Shown here piece after piece: positions 33,058 to 43,070 of a stretch of 64,000 nt of DNA. The stretch covers positions 6,615,651-6,679,650 of the forward strand of contig CM064552.1 in assembly GCA_032716605.1 (NCBI GenBank). Direction: 5' to 3'. Made by a program: the position numbers and the translations under genes. How positions within the stretch are numbered: position 1 is the first letter of the stretch; each line of letters starts with the position of its first letter. Source of the stretch: Paralithodes platypus. Taxonomy: Eukaryota; Arthropoda; Malacostraca; Decapoda; Lithodidae. The notes beneath the pieces were generated by a model. That model made no database searches. It had not been told where the DNA came from and saw nothing but the letters and a program-made list of their open reading frames with translations.

Positions 33058-33458
33058 GTAGGAGTCTGTTGTTTTTGTTCCCCAGGCTGTCTTGACCGAC
33101 CAGCCCTAAGGTCCCGAGAAAGGCCAAGGCCATAACCAAGCGCCCCCACAAAACCCTCCCAGCTTTACCACTAAGAAAGCCCAGGTGACCGAAGCCGCTC
33201 CCAGGCGAGAGGCTGAGGAGGGTGCAGAAACGCCCGGGACACCAAAGCCCCACCCACGGCCCTGTATTTACCTAATTGTAGTTTACAGGAGTTGAGCTAA
33301 GCTCGTGTTGTCCCGTCTCTCAGTCTACTTTCATCCAATTTTTTCTTGAAAATATGGATGTTCCTTGCCCCTACCACCTCCTCCTCCAGCCTATTCCATT
33401 TGTCAATACATCTATAGGGGAAGCTAAACTTCCTGATATCGTTCTTGCAGGTAGGTCT

Positions 33459-34703
33459 TTATACTTTGTAGCTGTGGCCTCTAGTTATTTCTGTATCCAT
33501 AATTAATATATCCTCCCTATCCAGCCTCTCCAGCCCTCGGGTGCATTTGTACATCATTATCATGTCTCCCCTCTCTCTCCTCTCTTTTAGACTCGGTAGA
33601 TTTAATTTTTCTAGCCTCCCTTCATATGGCAGTTCTCTGAGACTTGGAACCAATCTAGTAACTGCTCTCTGGATTCTTTCTAACTTGTGAATATGCTTCT
33701 TAAGATGTGGGGACCACACCACTGCTGCATACTCCAATCTTGGTCTAATCAAACTTTTTATAATTTTCGCTAACATGTTCTCTTCCAAGTAGTTCAGAGC
33801 AACTTTCATATTCCCGGCCATTGCATACATTCCGCTAAAGAGCTTGTTAATATGTTTCTCTGGTGACAAGCTATCTTGTATAATCAACCCTAAATCATTT
33901 TCTTTTTTGGCCTTGCTAATTATATTATCTCCCATCTTGTACTCCCAATTTAGCCTATTCACACTTCTTCCCATGTTTAACACATGACATTTACTTATAT
34001 TAAATTTCATTTTCCACTTGGTGCTCCATTCGTATATTTTATCTAAATCCCCTTGCAGCTCCTCACAACTACTTATATTTGTTATTTGTCTCATAATTTT
34101 TACGTCATCTGCAAACATTGACATGTAGGAGTTTATGCCTATCAGCAGGTCATTCACGTACATAAGGAACATAAGAGGCGCCAACACAGATCCCTGTGGC
34201 ACACCACTCTCAACTTTCCACCACGGTGAGTAAGTTCCTCTAATGTTGGTCCTCATTTCTCTATGTTAAATAGCTCTCCATCCATTTCAGCAAATTCCCC
34301 CTGACACATCCTATCGTCTCAAGCTTAGATAGCAATCTCTTATGTGGTACCTTATCGAATGCTTTGGAAAGGTCTAAGTAGACGCAGCCCACATATCCGC
34401 CTCTTTCTTGCAGTACTCTATCACCCTACTGTAGTAACATAACAGACTGGTAACACAAGATGTCCCTTCTCTGAATCCAAATTGCTTTGGCGTTATTATC
34501 TTCTTTCTCTCCAACATTTTCATCCATCTCTTCCTAATTAGCCTTTCACAAATCTTGCATACAATACTAGTAAGTGAAACTGGTCTATAGTTTAGAGGGT
34601 CCTCAGGGTTTCCATTCTTGTATATCAGAATGATATTAGCTCTTTTCCATTCAACAGGAACCTGTCCTTTAGTAAATTTGCCAGAACATCCCGGACTTCC
34701 CAA
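33459..34703 (-). pseudogene. Reverse transcriptase of the CR1/L2-like LINE
   Basis: On the - strand: GQVPVEWKRANIILIYKNG and NYRPVSLTSIVCKICERLI (fingers), the catalytic-Asp block [20 protein letters not shown] around 34370, SGVPQGSVLAPLMFLMYVND, then FADDVKIM (active-site DD at about 34120), and the thumb/C-terminal region with FNISKCHVL, SLIRPRLEYAAVVWSPHL and DREDILIMDTEITRGHSYK. The frame shifts between 34374 and 34256 and ends at a stop near 33459. The natural C-terminus continues in another frame to about 33300. Confidence 0.9.
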
Positions 34704-34947
34704 ACTTGACTACTTCCTTTAACGTGACGATAGTGCGTTGTTATATGTGCGATTAGTTTGCTTGGGAAACAGATTAACTTGCTCATGTAGTAATGTACAC
34801 CCTATGTGGTGAATTGTGTTCTTTTATTTAATAATTTTCATTTTAGTAAGCGTTGTTTCCACATAGCGATTTTGATAATTTAATTTGACTTTATATTGTC
34901 CTTGTCCCAATTTTGGTTTGTTTAGTTTGCAAGTTTTACATTTTAAC
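34680..34947 (-). repeat. TGTAAAACTTGCAA-family repeat inserted in the LINE RT
   Basis: A 268-bp insertion between the LINE codons for IIQASLDK and FTKGQ. Removing it, with TTT (34677-34679 or 34948-34950) counted once, restores the LINE reading frame. Ends on the + strand are GCCAGAACATCCCGGACTTC and GCAAGTTTTACATTTTAAC. Related copies: 39989-40155, 58077-58360, 62526-62875, 63589-63780. No terminal inverted repeats; superfamily unknown. Confidence 0.8.
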
Positions 34948-36750
34948 TTTATCTAAGGAAGCTTGAATTATGTCCCTCAGTGGCTCCACTAATTGCTCTG
35001 CACACTCCTTTAAAACCCAGGCAGACACTTCATCCGGTTCCATAGCTTTCCTTACTTCAAGTCCTCTCATCACAGACAACAGCTCATCTCTAGTTATTTC
35101 AATCTTGCTAAGACCACTCTCCAGTACTCCCGCCTGTGGTTCGTCAAAACTTTCCTCTCTAGTAAAAACCGACCCCAATTTGTTATTCATTACCTCGCAC
35201 ATGTCCGATACATTTTCATACGTCCTAGCATCTACTCTTAATTTAGTAATTTGTTCTTTATCTTCAACTTACTGTACTGTTTATATATTTATAAAACAAT
35301 TTAGGGTCACTTTCACATTTATTTACTATGTTCTTCTCATAGTTCATTTTAAGTTGCCTAATTATGTTAACATATCTATTCCTCTCTTGTTTATATTTAT
35401 TCCTATTTCTCTCAGTGTTCCTTCTTCTTAATTTAGCCCAAGCTGCATCACGCCTACCCAAAGCTCTTTTGCATTTCAAATTAAACCATTCTTTCTGCTT
35501 AGTAAAATTTCCAGTTTTATAGCTTGGGACAAACAGATTGGTTCCTTCTCTATAAATATCGAGGAATCTACTACATTTACCTTGTACATCTTGTTCCTTC
35601 AAAATAAGATTCCAATCTACTCCCTCTAAATATCTTTTCAAGGATACATAATCAGCTTTACTATAATTTAGTCTGTCATTTATATAGTTATTGTCTAATC
35701 TATTGGCATTACTCGAGATCAACTTCCATTTTAGTAATAGGTGATCACTTTTGCCTACAGGACATAGATAGTTTATATAACTAATTTCGTGAGGATCTTT
35801 TGTAAAAATCAGATCGAGTTTAGAAGGTTCGTTATTACCCCTCATTCTAGTATTCTCCTTCACATGTTGTGCAAGTACATTTTCCGTAACCAACTCTAAT
35901 AGCCAACTTCCCCAAGATCTCTGATTTGGCCCTGCATCTCCCAATTCCCAATCAACCTCACTACAGTTGAAATCTCCTACCAAGATCAATCTATTCTTCC
36001 TTAAAAGCAATCTTCTCAATGACTGAATCATATCCTCGACCATCTCCTCAAACTCCAACTCCCTCCATGCTCTGGTCTTTGGTGGCATGTAAGCTACTGC
36101 TATGTCTAGCTTTTTTCCTTCTATATCATTGAGTTCAACTGCCATTATTTCTGCCTTGTCATTATTTAACTCCACGTGCTTTGCTGTCATAGGGTTCTTA
36201 ACTAATACTGCCACTCTATCTCCCCTTTTTCCCTTTCTATCATATCTCCATATATTATATCCTTCACTAAACACTATGTTGCTGTCAAGTCCTGCTTCAG
36301 CTTTGTCTCCGTCAAACAGACTATCTGTGGTTGATCTTTTCTTAATATATCATCTAACTCTACCTTTTTACTGTTTATTCCATCTATATTAGTGTAGTAG
36401 CACAGTATATTTGAATCCACCTCCTTGTTTCTCTTCCCTCTCTGCCTTCTACCAGGTTCACCTCCTCCTCCATCCCTTCCCTGACCTAGCTCCACCTCCC
36501 CTGCTAATTCTATTCTCCTCCCCCCCCCCCCTCCACAATCTCCCGTACCCCCTCTCTCTCCCTCTGTTCCACCTTCACCATGTCCTGGCTCTCTCTCCGG
36601 TCCCCTGCTCCCTGCATTATCTCTCGCTCTGTCTCCTTGCTTCAACTTAGTACTTGTCTCTCTGCCTCTTTCCCTATCACTCCTCTTACTTTCGGTTCTT
36701 GGTGGCTCCTGATGTACCACTTCCTTAATTGCCCTTCCCTTATTCTCCAA
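34948..36750 (-). pseudogene. Endonuclease and N-terminal part of the CR1/L2-like LINE
   Basis: The - strand encodes a hydrophilic N-terminal region (EEREQLRELQAKADEENGK near 36840, then an Arg/Glu/Gly-rich stretch). An AP-type endonuclease follows: ILCYYTNIDGINSKKVEL, VCLTETKL (the Glu of the active site), then in the next frame VAVAYMPPKTRAW, LVGDFNCSEVDWE and GKSDHLLLKW (the SDH motif). Between endonuclease and RT lie LNYSKADYVSLKRYL and the linker with FYKYINS. The domain nicks target DNA. One frameshift near 36285 separates the two halves. Confidence 0.88.
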
Positions 36751-36985
36751 AAAAAAATCTTCTTTTGTTCTTCAGACAACTTTCCATTCTCTTCATCAGC
36801 TTTAGCTTGTAGTTCCCTTAACTGTTCTCGTTCTTCTACACTTAACAATTACCGGTATGAAGGGAAAGTTGAGGGGCAAGGGAAAAATGTGACGCTTTGG
36901 CTCCCAGTCTGCCAACCTCTAGGTTGGCAGTAGAGAGGTCAATCTACGGAAGAGACGCCACCATTTGAGATCTAGAATGTATATA

Positions 36986-37835
36986 GGGTAAGACGGGGTA
37001 ATTTAGCTGAAAATCGCGTATTTTGACGAATAGAAACAGCCACAAATGGAATTTTTATTTTTTATTTTTTTATCTATACTGTACATTCAACGTTTCTGCT
37101 ATAGATGCCCAAAAAACAAACAAATATATATAATGTTTTGGTCATGCTACCGATTTAAAAAAAAAATTACTCTTGCGGCGAAATTACCCCGCCGGGCAGG
37201 GTAATTTCGCCGCGACCTATTTTATGCATCATCTAGCTAGTAAACTAGATAACATTATATGATTAATGGCCAGACAAAACACTAGCGCGCAGGTAAAAAG
37301 CAATGAAAACATTCACAAACCCAAACTTACACTAAACATGCCAATAGAAAAACGTTGCACGCACGCACACACACACAACTGAACAGGGCGGGCAGAGATG
37401 CAGGTGTGTCACACGTGTAGGCCTAGGCGCCACTGTGTCTAGTGCGGGTGTGGACGTGTCTCGTGTGGGTGCGGCGTGTAGGTTGCTAGTGCAAAGTACC
37501 AGGCAGCAGCTGACGGCTACTGCCAACACTGTGTCACACCCAAACAAACAAACAAACACACATACAAACCACCCACACACACCCGACCATACCGTCAGAT
37601 GCGCCGCTAGCCCCGGCTCCAGGCCCCACGAAACTGCAAGGAAACCTAAGCCAAACTAGATCTACAACCTAAGCCAAACTAGCTATACAACCTAAGCCAA
37701 ACTAGCTATACAACCTAAGCCAAAACTGCTCTACAACCTAAGCCAAACTGCAGCCGAATCCATGCAATAGTTTCGGAGATATCGGCGTTTGAATGCAAAT
37801 TATTAGCTCCGCGGAGAAATTACCCCGTCTTACCC
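36986..37835. mobile_element. TA-flanked MITE with 19-bp perfect TIRs
   Basis: Begins GGGTAAGACGGGGTAATTT and ends with its exact complement, with TA at both flanks (36984-36985, 37836-37837). This fits Tc1/mariner-type insertion. It splits the SINE-AAC copy. It contains an internal palindrome GGCGAAATTACC/GGTAATTTCGCC around 37177-37212, CA/GT microsatellite, and a 23-bp minisatellite (37645-37752, five units of CCTAAGCCAAACTAG). No transposase ORF. Confidence 0.93.
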
Positions 37836-38297
37836 TAAGCGAAAGGAACAGTCAGAGTAAGCTATGGGTATGGCAGAGAATGTTGAACTCTCACTCTGAT
37901 GGACCAGCCCATCACCACATGACTAGAACCCAAACCTCTCAGCATCAGCTAGGAAAGGCCCTAGAAAGTCACCTTTGGCCCCGGGGGGATAGCTCCCCTA
38001 TTTCAACCTCTCTTCGGAGTTGGGCAGCACCCGCCCGGTAGGAGTCTGTTTTTGTGTATGCCTCTGTCAATGCATCCACGTATGCCCATGTGTATCCGTC
38101 CCAATTATTCATTTATTTTCCTTGACTAAAGATGCATTATATAAGTTTGGAAATGTTAAATGATTTAATTGGCAAATTGTAACCGAGTCTGGTGTCTTTT
38201 AGAAAGGGGCCCTTTATCTTCTTCACTTCATTTTCAATATCTCAGTATAGGCCTATGTCATTCCTATTAACCCTATGCTGCCATCTCTCCCATCCAG

Positions 38298-38507
38298 GTG
38301 TACTGTGACAAGCTTCCCAAACCAGAGAGTGGCTTTACCATCTCAGAGGATCAGTTCATACTGGCACCGGGAGAGACCCGTGAGGTGGTGTTCTCGTGGC
38401 AGCCTGGGGAGGAGGGCAATGCCAGGGATGCAGTACAGTGGAAGACCACCCTTGGGGTTCGCTCAAGGACAGTGCTCATTGGCTCTTGCATCAACCCGGT
38501 TAAGAAG
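38298..38507 (+). CDS. asp: asp exon 3 (ASH domain, second half)
   Basis: Acceptor CCCATCCAG, donor AAGAAG before GTGAGT, phase 0, 70 codons (residues about 105-174). It encodes the remaining strands of the ASH fold: SGFTISEDQFILAPGETREV, VVFSWQPGEEGNARD, then SRTVLIGSCINP. The sequence F-x-L-x-P-G-E plus a V-x-x-x-W core is typical of ASH domains. The vertebrate proteins place this domain close to the N-terminus, as here. Confidence 0.94.
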
Positions 38508-38516
38508 GTGAGTGTG

Positions 38517-38720
38517 GGGGGGAGAAGAAATGGTCGGTAGCATATTTGACTGTTGATCGAAGGGTCTGCAGTTCGATCCCACCCTGTGACATTGGTAGAC
38601 GTCAAGAGTTTGTACACTCAGGTCTAGCGCTTCGTGGCAAATGTCCAGTAAAGTCCTTGTAACAAGGGTACACCCTAGCTCTGTCAATCATGGTAGTGTA
38701 CGCCATTAACCCCTTCTGTA
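38517..38720 (+). mobile_element. tRNA-derived SINE just after the exon 3 donor
   Basis: Head GAAATGGTCGGTAGCATATT (A-box-like) and B box GCAGTTCGATCCC at about 38570-38582 are 40-50 bp apart, followed by a non-tRNA body (TCTAGCGCTTCGTGGC, CAAGGGTACACCCTAGC). It starts about 10 bp inside intron 3. No clear target duplication was found. Confidence 0.7.
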
Positions 38721-38795
38721 CCGGCATTTTTTTTTTTTTTTTTTATTCTGGTTCCTATTAGACGATTATATACATTTTATAAAGGACTTCTAGCA

Positions 38796-38885
38796 ATGAA
38801 CAGACTTCAGAATATCTCACTTAACCCTTTTAACTACCACAGATCCTTCTTAAAATGTACAAAAGCGTCTGAGTATAGCTAGAGT
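38796..38885. repeat. Diverged single unit of the 77-bp family
   Basis: AACCCTTTTAACTACCACAG, AGATCCTTCTTAAAATGTAC and AAAAGCGTCTGAGTATAGCT follow the order of the unit at 13388-13872. It is one copy only, roughly 70 percent similar by eye. Confidence 0.4.
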
Positions 38886-39164
38886 AAAATTGAAAAGATA
38901 TTGCCAGTACAGAAGGGGTTAAAAACTGCATCAGAGAGGGAAAGAAGAGTTAAAAAGATTATGTGATGAAGTTGTTACCTTGACCATTATCTTTCTAGTT
39001 GAACCTGTGAACTTGTAAAGTTGTTCTATCATTCCTTAACAAGAAAGTGTGAAGGTGGAATGATAGAGGGAGAGAGAGAAGGGTTTATATATTTAGAATT
39101 GAGAGGAATGGGATCGAGGTAGAAATGTTGATGAAAGTTGTAAGATATGTACTGTAAGTGTGTA

Positions 39165-39490
39165 TATACTCGGGCAATAACCCCATAGCTGGGGGTGGCC
39201 GACTCGAGATAGAGCCCGAACAGGGACAACAGAACCGTTCCCCCCCAAAAAAAAAAAAAATAAATAAATAAATAAATATATATATATAATATATATAAAA
39301 TAAAAAATTGACACACATTTAGGTCACCCAGAAGAAGACCCAGAGACCTAGGCCCATTTGGGATCTCCAGCAAAGACTTCCAGATCTCCTGGAGAGGTCT
39401 CAGCTGGCAGACATGAAGCAAAGTCTACCACCACAATGCCTGCCCACCTTACTTCCAGGCATGACCCTTCATAACATAGACCGGTTCTCT
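39165..39490. repeat. Dispersed repeat X (GGGGGTGGCCGACTCGAG)
   Basis: Begins TATACTCGGGCAATAACCCC then TAGCTGGGGGTGGCCGACTC and GAGCCCGAACAGGGA, and has a TAAA/TA microsatellite. A segment follows with CCCAGAGACCTAGGCCCATT and CTGGAGAGG. The same order of phrases is found at 54793-55110 (with an inverted end) and partly at 62293-62400. One open frame at 39323 looks like an exon but is repeat-derived. Confidence 0.8.
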
Positions 39491-39541
39491 GTTACTTGTC
39501 GGTATTACATTTAATTTATAATATTGTTAAGCTGATGCAGT

Positions 39542-39961
39542 TGTTGTTGTTGTTCCCCAGGCTGTCTGGCCGAACAGCCCCAAGGTCTCAAGCAAGGCCA
39601 AGGCCACAAACGAGCGCCCCCACAAAATCCTCTCTGCTTACCACTAACAAAGCCCGGGTGACCGAAGCCACTCCAAGGCAGGGAGCTGAGGAGGGTGCAG
39701 AAACGCCCGGGAAACCAAAGCCCCACCCAAGGCCCTGTGCCCCTCAGCAATTATGAAGGGAAAGCTGAGGGGCAAGGGAAAAATGTGATGCTTTGGCTCC
39801 CAATCTGCCAACTTCTAGGTTGGCAGTAGGGAGGTCAATCCACGGAAAAGATGCCGCCACTTGAGATCTAGAAGATATATAAGTAAAAGGAACAGTCAGA
39901 GTAAGCTATGGGTATGGCAGAGATCGCTCAGGTCTCACTCTGATAGACCAGCCCATCACGG
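39542..39961 (-). mobile_element. SINE-AAC copy 3 (5'-truncated)
   Basis: Flanked by GCTGATGCAGT (39531-39541 and 39962-39972). On the - strand it starts within the body at GTGATGGGCTGGTCTATCAG and ends CTGTTCGGCCAGACAGCC then (AAC)n. The head region of copy 1 is missing, consistent with truncation during reverse transcription. Confidence 0.92.
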
Positions 39962-39988
39962 GCTGATGCAGTAGTATATTATGGTGAT

Positions 39989-40155
39989 TAAAATGTAAAA
40001 CTTGCAAACTAAACAAACCAAAATTGGGACAAGGACAATATAAAGTCAAATTAAATTATCAAAATCGCTATGTGGAAACAACGCTTACTAAAATTAAAAT
40101 TATTAAATAAAAGAACACAATCCACCACATAGGGTGTACATTACTACATTAGGCC
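39989..40155 (+). repeat. TGTAAAACTTGCAA-family repeat, truncated
   Basis: Begins AATGTAAAACTTGCAAACTA, with ATCAAAATCGCTATGTGG and CACATAGGGTGTACATTACT. It ends at TACTACATTAG, where full copies continue with TGAGCAAGTTAATC. Confidence 0.88.
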
Positions 40156-40216
40156 AGGTGCCAACATTAATACAGTGATTTTTGTGGTGATTTTTTAGAT
40201 TATGTATACATAGCTG

Positions 40217-40390
40217 GTACACTACTCATAGACAACCCGCAGCTGCAGGCACCACCTCTCGAAGTCCATCCTTCTGAATCCTCCTTTCCTCGCGAGGACA
40301 GAGCCCTCCTGGCCAGGCTGAGATGTGGGCACCATCCAGCTCTTCTGAGCTATCAGAAGAGACTGGATATCTCTGTCGTTAACATCTGCC
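40217..40390 (+). mobile_element. Fragment of the Jockey-like LINE
   Basis: Matches 59028-59200 of the LINE at 58762-59388 (GCAGCTGCAGGCACCACCTC, CGCGAGGACAGAGCCCTCCT, CATCCAGCTCTTCTGAGCTA). It encodes a piece of the LINE C-terminus (LPREDRA.LARLRCGHHPAL) with changes. Confidence 0.8.
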
Positions 40391-40446
40391 TAGTGGTAGT
40401 GGGTGGTAGTGGATGGAACTTGTTCCAAATGAAACTATCACTTTTA

Positions 40447-40530
40447 GCTGCTGGGTGTTCTAGTCTGATTGGTGTTGGACTGCTTCGCTACAGGCCTGGG
40501 TTCGAGGCCCGGCCTAATCATACAGCAAAA
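40447..40530 (+). mobile_element. tRNA-like SINE head
   Basis: GTGTTCTAGTCTGATTGGTG (A-box-like) followed 35 bp later by B box GGGTTCGAGGCCCGGCC. It looks like a tRNA-derived SINE fragment and not a functional tRNA gene, since no acceptor stem pairs. Confidence 0.55.
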
Positions 40531-40894
40531 TGTTAATAGGCTACTAGAGATATTGAACATTTGTTCAGGGAAATGTTTCGGATATCACCTGCAAGTGAAA
40601 AAAATGCATACCACATAATTCTTTCAGGCGATTGTGCAGTTTGAATAGGTGTGATTGTGGTTCATGTCTTGGATAGGTGGGTTATGGTTGGGTATGAAAA
40701 ATTACTGTTATACTTTAATATAGTGACTTGATTTGGTATGATTAAAATAGGTTAGGGTACGGTAGACTGGGATAAACTCAAAACTATGATAGGCCTACTG
40801 TATAACACAACTTGAAATTTAATACGAGTTGAATTGATATCAAATCATTATAAAGAAACACTGTCTTCTAGTCCAATGCAATTTACCATTCCAG
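40531..40894. other. asp intron 3, right part
   Basis: AT-rich intronic sequence with no additional recognisable element. Ends in acceptor CCATTCCAG. Confidence 0.5.
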
Positions 40895-41146
40895 AAGGGT
40901 AAAGGTCGAGGTAGAGGAACAGCCCCACTAAGACCCCAAAACACCACTGCCCCGACTCGTCCCGGCCCCAAAAAACAGCCACAGCCCGCACCAGCAGTAG
41001 GGGGACACAGGGAGAGGAGACCAACCAACAACAAGAGAGGCAACAACAAGAAAGTTAACAATGAAAACATGCCGCCTAACGAGCAGACAAGCGCCAAGGA
41101 CCCTACAATAATGCCCAAGTCATTTGATTTCAATGTAAAGGGAGAG
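40895..41146 (+). CDS. asp: asp exon 4 (basic, Pro/Asn-rich linker)
   Basis: Acceptor CATTCCAG, donor GGAGAG before GTAATT, phase 0, 84 codons (about residues 175-258). It starts KGKGRGRGTAPLRPQ and continues with GPKKQPQPAPAVGG, RPTNNKRGNNKKVNN and finally PKSFDFNVKGE. There is no recognisable domain; it is a basic, probably disordered linker behind the ASH domain that could contact microtubules or nucleic acid. Support is the open frame, phase-compatible splice sites and coding-like composition. No paralogue in the window. Confidence 0.75.
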
Positions 41147-41391
41147 GTAATTTTTTCTGTGTGTGTTTGTAGTACAGTACTGTATTATAATGTAAAACTT
41201 GCAATATAAACAAACCAAAATGTATACGAACACAGTAAGAAGACAAAATAACTATGTCTGAATGTGTGTGTTTTTTAGTGTATGAGTAGTTTTGAATTAA
41301 GTATAGAGAGAAACCTGCCAACAATATAAGTGGCAACAGTCTCTTTCTGTTAAAGTTTTATTATATATCTGCCACATATACAATTTAATGT
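41147..41391. other. asp intron 4, left end
   Basis: Includes a partial TGTAAAACTTGCAA-family match at 41188-41215 (ATAATGTAAAACTTGCAATA then AACAAACC). Confidence 0.55.
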
Positions 41392-41401
41392 CAATCATGT
41401 T

Positions 41402-41796
41402 GTTGTTGTTCCCCAACCTGCCTGGCCGAACAGCCCCAAGGCCCCGAGCAAGGCCAAGGCCACAACAGAGCGCCCCCACAGAACCCTCCCAGCCGACCAC
41501 AATAAAGCCTGGAGTGACCGAAGCCACTCCATGGCGGGGAGCTGAGGAGGGAGCGGAAACGCCCGGGAAACCAAAGCCCCACCCAGGGCCCTGTGCCCCT
41601 CAGCAATTATGAAGAGAAAGTTGAGGGGCAAAGGAAAAATGTGACGCTTTGGCTTCCAATCTTGGTAGATTGGGAGGTCAATCCACGGAAGAGACGCCGT
41701 CACTTGAGATCTAGAAAATATATAAGTAAAAGGAACAGTCAGAGTAAGCTATGGGTATGGCAGAGATTGCTCAGTTCTCACTCTGATAGACCAGCC
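41402..41796 (-). mobile_element. SINE-AAC copy 4 (5'-truncated)
   Basis: Flanked by CAATCATGTT (41392-41401 and 41797-41806). On the - strand it begins TGGGCTGGTCTATCAGAG and ends CTGTTCGGCCAGGCAGG plus (AAC)n. The long - strand ORF through it ends GLFGQAGWGTTTT, the LINE-derived C-terminus, and is not a gene. Confidence 0.92.
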
Positions 41797-41806
41797 CAAT
41801 CATGTT

Positions 41807-42036
41807 ACCAATACTAGCTCAAACACCCCAAAATGTTAGCATGAAAATTATTTGTCAGAATTTTATTTTTGTAAGTGAATTAGTCTTTACTATCGACCAT
41901 TTTCATACATACATATACTCGGGCACATACCTTTAAAACAAAATGATTTTTTATTTTGTAGATGTCCATAGAGGATTATATTTGTTCACCAACCAACTTC
42001 ACTTCTAAGCTAAATTAATGAAATCAACAAATACAT
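41807..42036. other. asp intron 4 segment
   Basis: Contains a short piece of repeat X (TATACTCGGGCACATACC, 41917-41934). The stretch 41983-42060 (CACCAACCAACTTCACTTCT) recurs in diverged form at about 60050-60125. Confidence 0.5.
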
Positions 42037-43070
42037 GTGGCACTCCAAGGACTCAAACCTAAGATACTCTCACTAAAAATTAGGGAATGTAGGGCTGTAT
42101 CAATGGGTGTGGGAGCTAGACTGGAGTCAGAGGGAAGAACATGGAAGATTTTAACATGCCTATATGCGGACGATGCAGTCCTGTTGGCGGAAAATGCTGA
42201 AGAACTTCAGAGAGTGGTCACTGACTTTGACAGGGTATGTGAAAAGAGAAAGTTAAAGGTCAATGTAGGGAAATGTAAGGTAATGGTGTTTGAGAGAAGA
42301 ATGCATGAAACTATAGATTTTAAGGAAAAATATAGAATCAAGAAAGAACACAAGAAAAGTTGTAAAATAAAATTGAAAAATGAAGTACTAGAAGAGGTTG
42401 AAAGTTTCAAGTATTTGGGAGCTGTACTATGCAAATATGGTAAAATGGAGAGTGAGATAAAAGAGAGAAAAATGCAAGGGAGAAAAGTGATTGGAGAACT
42501 TGATAGTATTCTCAAAGGAAGAATGGTTAGCCAGGAAGTCAAAAAGTCACTGAGAAACAGTGTGCTGCTCCCAACACTCTCGTATGGAAGCGAGACATGG
42601 ACAGCAAGTGACGAGGACCTCTTCAAACTAAGAGCTGTGGAGATGAGCTTTTTCAGAATGGCAGCTGGCATGAATAGGCTAGATGGGCCAAGTAATAGGG
42701 AAGTGTACGAGTCCTTTGGAATGGAAGAGCAGGCTTTGGGCATTGATTGTGGTGTGGTTGAGTGGATAAAGAGAAGTACTTTGAGGTGGTATGGTCATGT
42801 TCAGAGAATGGATGAAGACAGAATGCCAAGAAAGATATATGGGAGTCAGGTGAGTGGAACCGCTAGTAGTGGAAGACCACCTATGGTATGGGAAAAGAAA
42901 GTGGAAAAATATATTGAAGAAAAACTTCCACGTAGTGGAAGGGGCATTGTGGCACGGGCAAGGGAGGCATGTCTTGACAAAGTAGCTTGGAGACGTTTCT
43001 GTCATGGCCATCCTCTAGTGGGGGTTTCCCAGGGGGAAGCAAGGCGTCGGAGATGATGATGATGATGATG
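42037..43070 (+). mobile_element. LINE-B-related reverse transcriptase fragment
   Basis: One open frame of about 340 codons: LTCLYADDAVLLAENAEELQ (palm, catalytic YADD, about 42155-42200), then KLKVNVGKCKVMVFERR, FKYLGAVLCKYGKMESEI, LRNSVLLPTLSYGSETW, and a C-terminal part with VEWIKRSTLRWYGHVQRM and AWRRFCHGHPLVGVS. The N-terminal endonuclease and fingers are missing, so the copy is 5' truncated. It ends in (GAT)n at 43051-43070. Motif order matches LINE-B at 21175-22041. The frame has no stop for 1 kb, which suggests a young insertion. Confidence 0.9.

Larger units (their letters stand above)
33263..36849 (-). mobile_element. CR1/L2-like LINE inside the SINE
   Basis: A 3.6-kb LINE on the - strand with ORF1-like N-terminus, endonuclease, reverse transcriptase and C-terminus, ending in the 3' sequence GTAAACTACAATTAGGTAAA (complement of 33265-33285). 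The left SINE junction is CCCTGTA/TTTACC and the right junction ACAATTACCGG/TATGAAGG; about a dozen SINE bases appear lost. Frames are broken near 36285 (one base) and at an A-run near 36750, and again near the C-terminus (33459), so the copy is inactive. Confidence 0.9.
33071..38036 (-). mobile_element. SINE-AAC copy 2, split by two later insertions
   Basis: Bounded by a 14-bp target duplication GGTAGGAGTCTGTT (33057-33070 and 38037-38050) that contains the exon 2 splice donor. The SINE survives in three pieces: 33071-33262 (3' part), about 36850-36985, and 37836-38036 (head GGGCGGGTGCTGCCCAACTC on the - strand). A CR1/L2-like LINE lies between pieces one and two, and a TA-flanked MITE between two and three. 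The pieces join to give the same order as 26298-26814. Confidence 0.9.

Noticed and set aside
39323..39490. Possible asp exon (VTQKKTQRPRPIWDL and onward) with an AG just before it
   Set aside because: The same sequence occurs in the dispersed repeat at 54793-55110, and the frame reaches a stop without a donor. Exon 3 to exon 4 is already in phase without it.
41962..42017. Possible mini-exon MSIEDYICSPTNFTSKLN after a TTTTGTAG acceptor
   Set aside because: There is no donor before the in-frame TAA, and the segment from 41983 recurs in diverged form at about 60050, so it looks like intronic repeat. It cannot be wholly excluded without transcripts.
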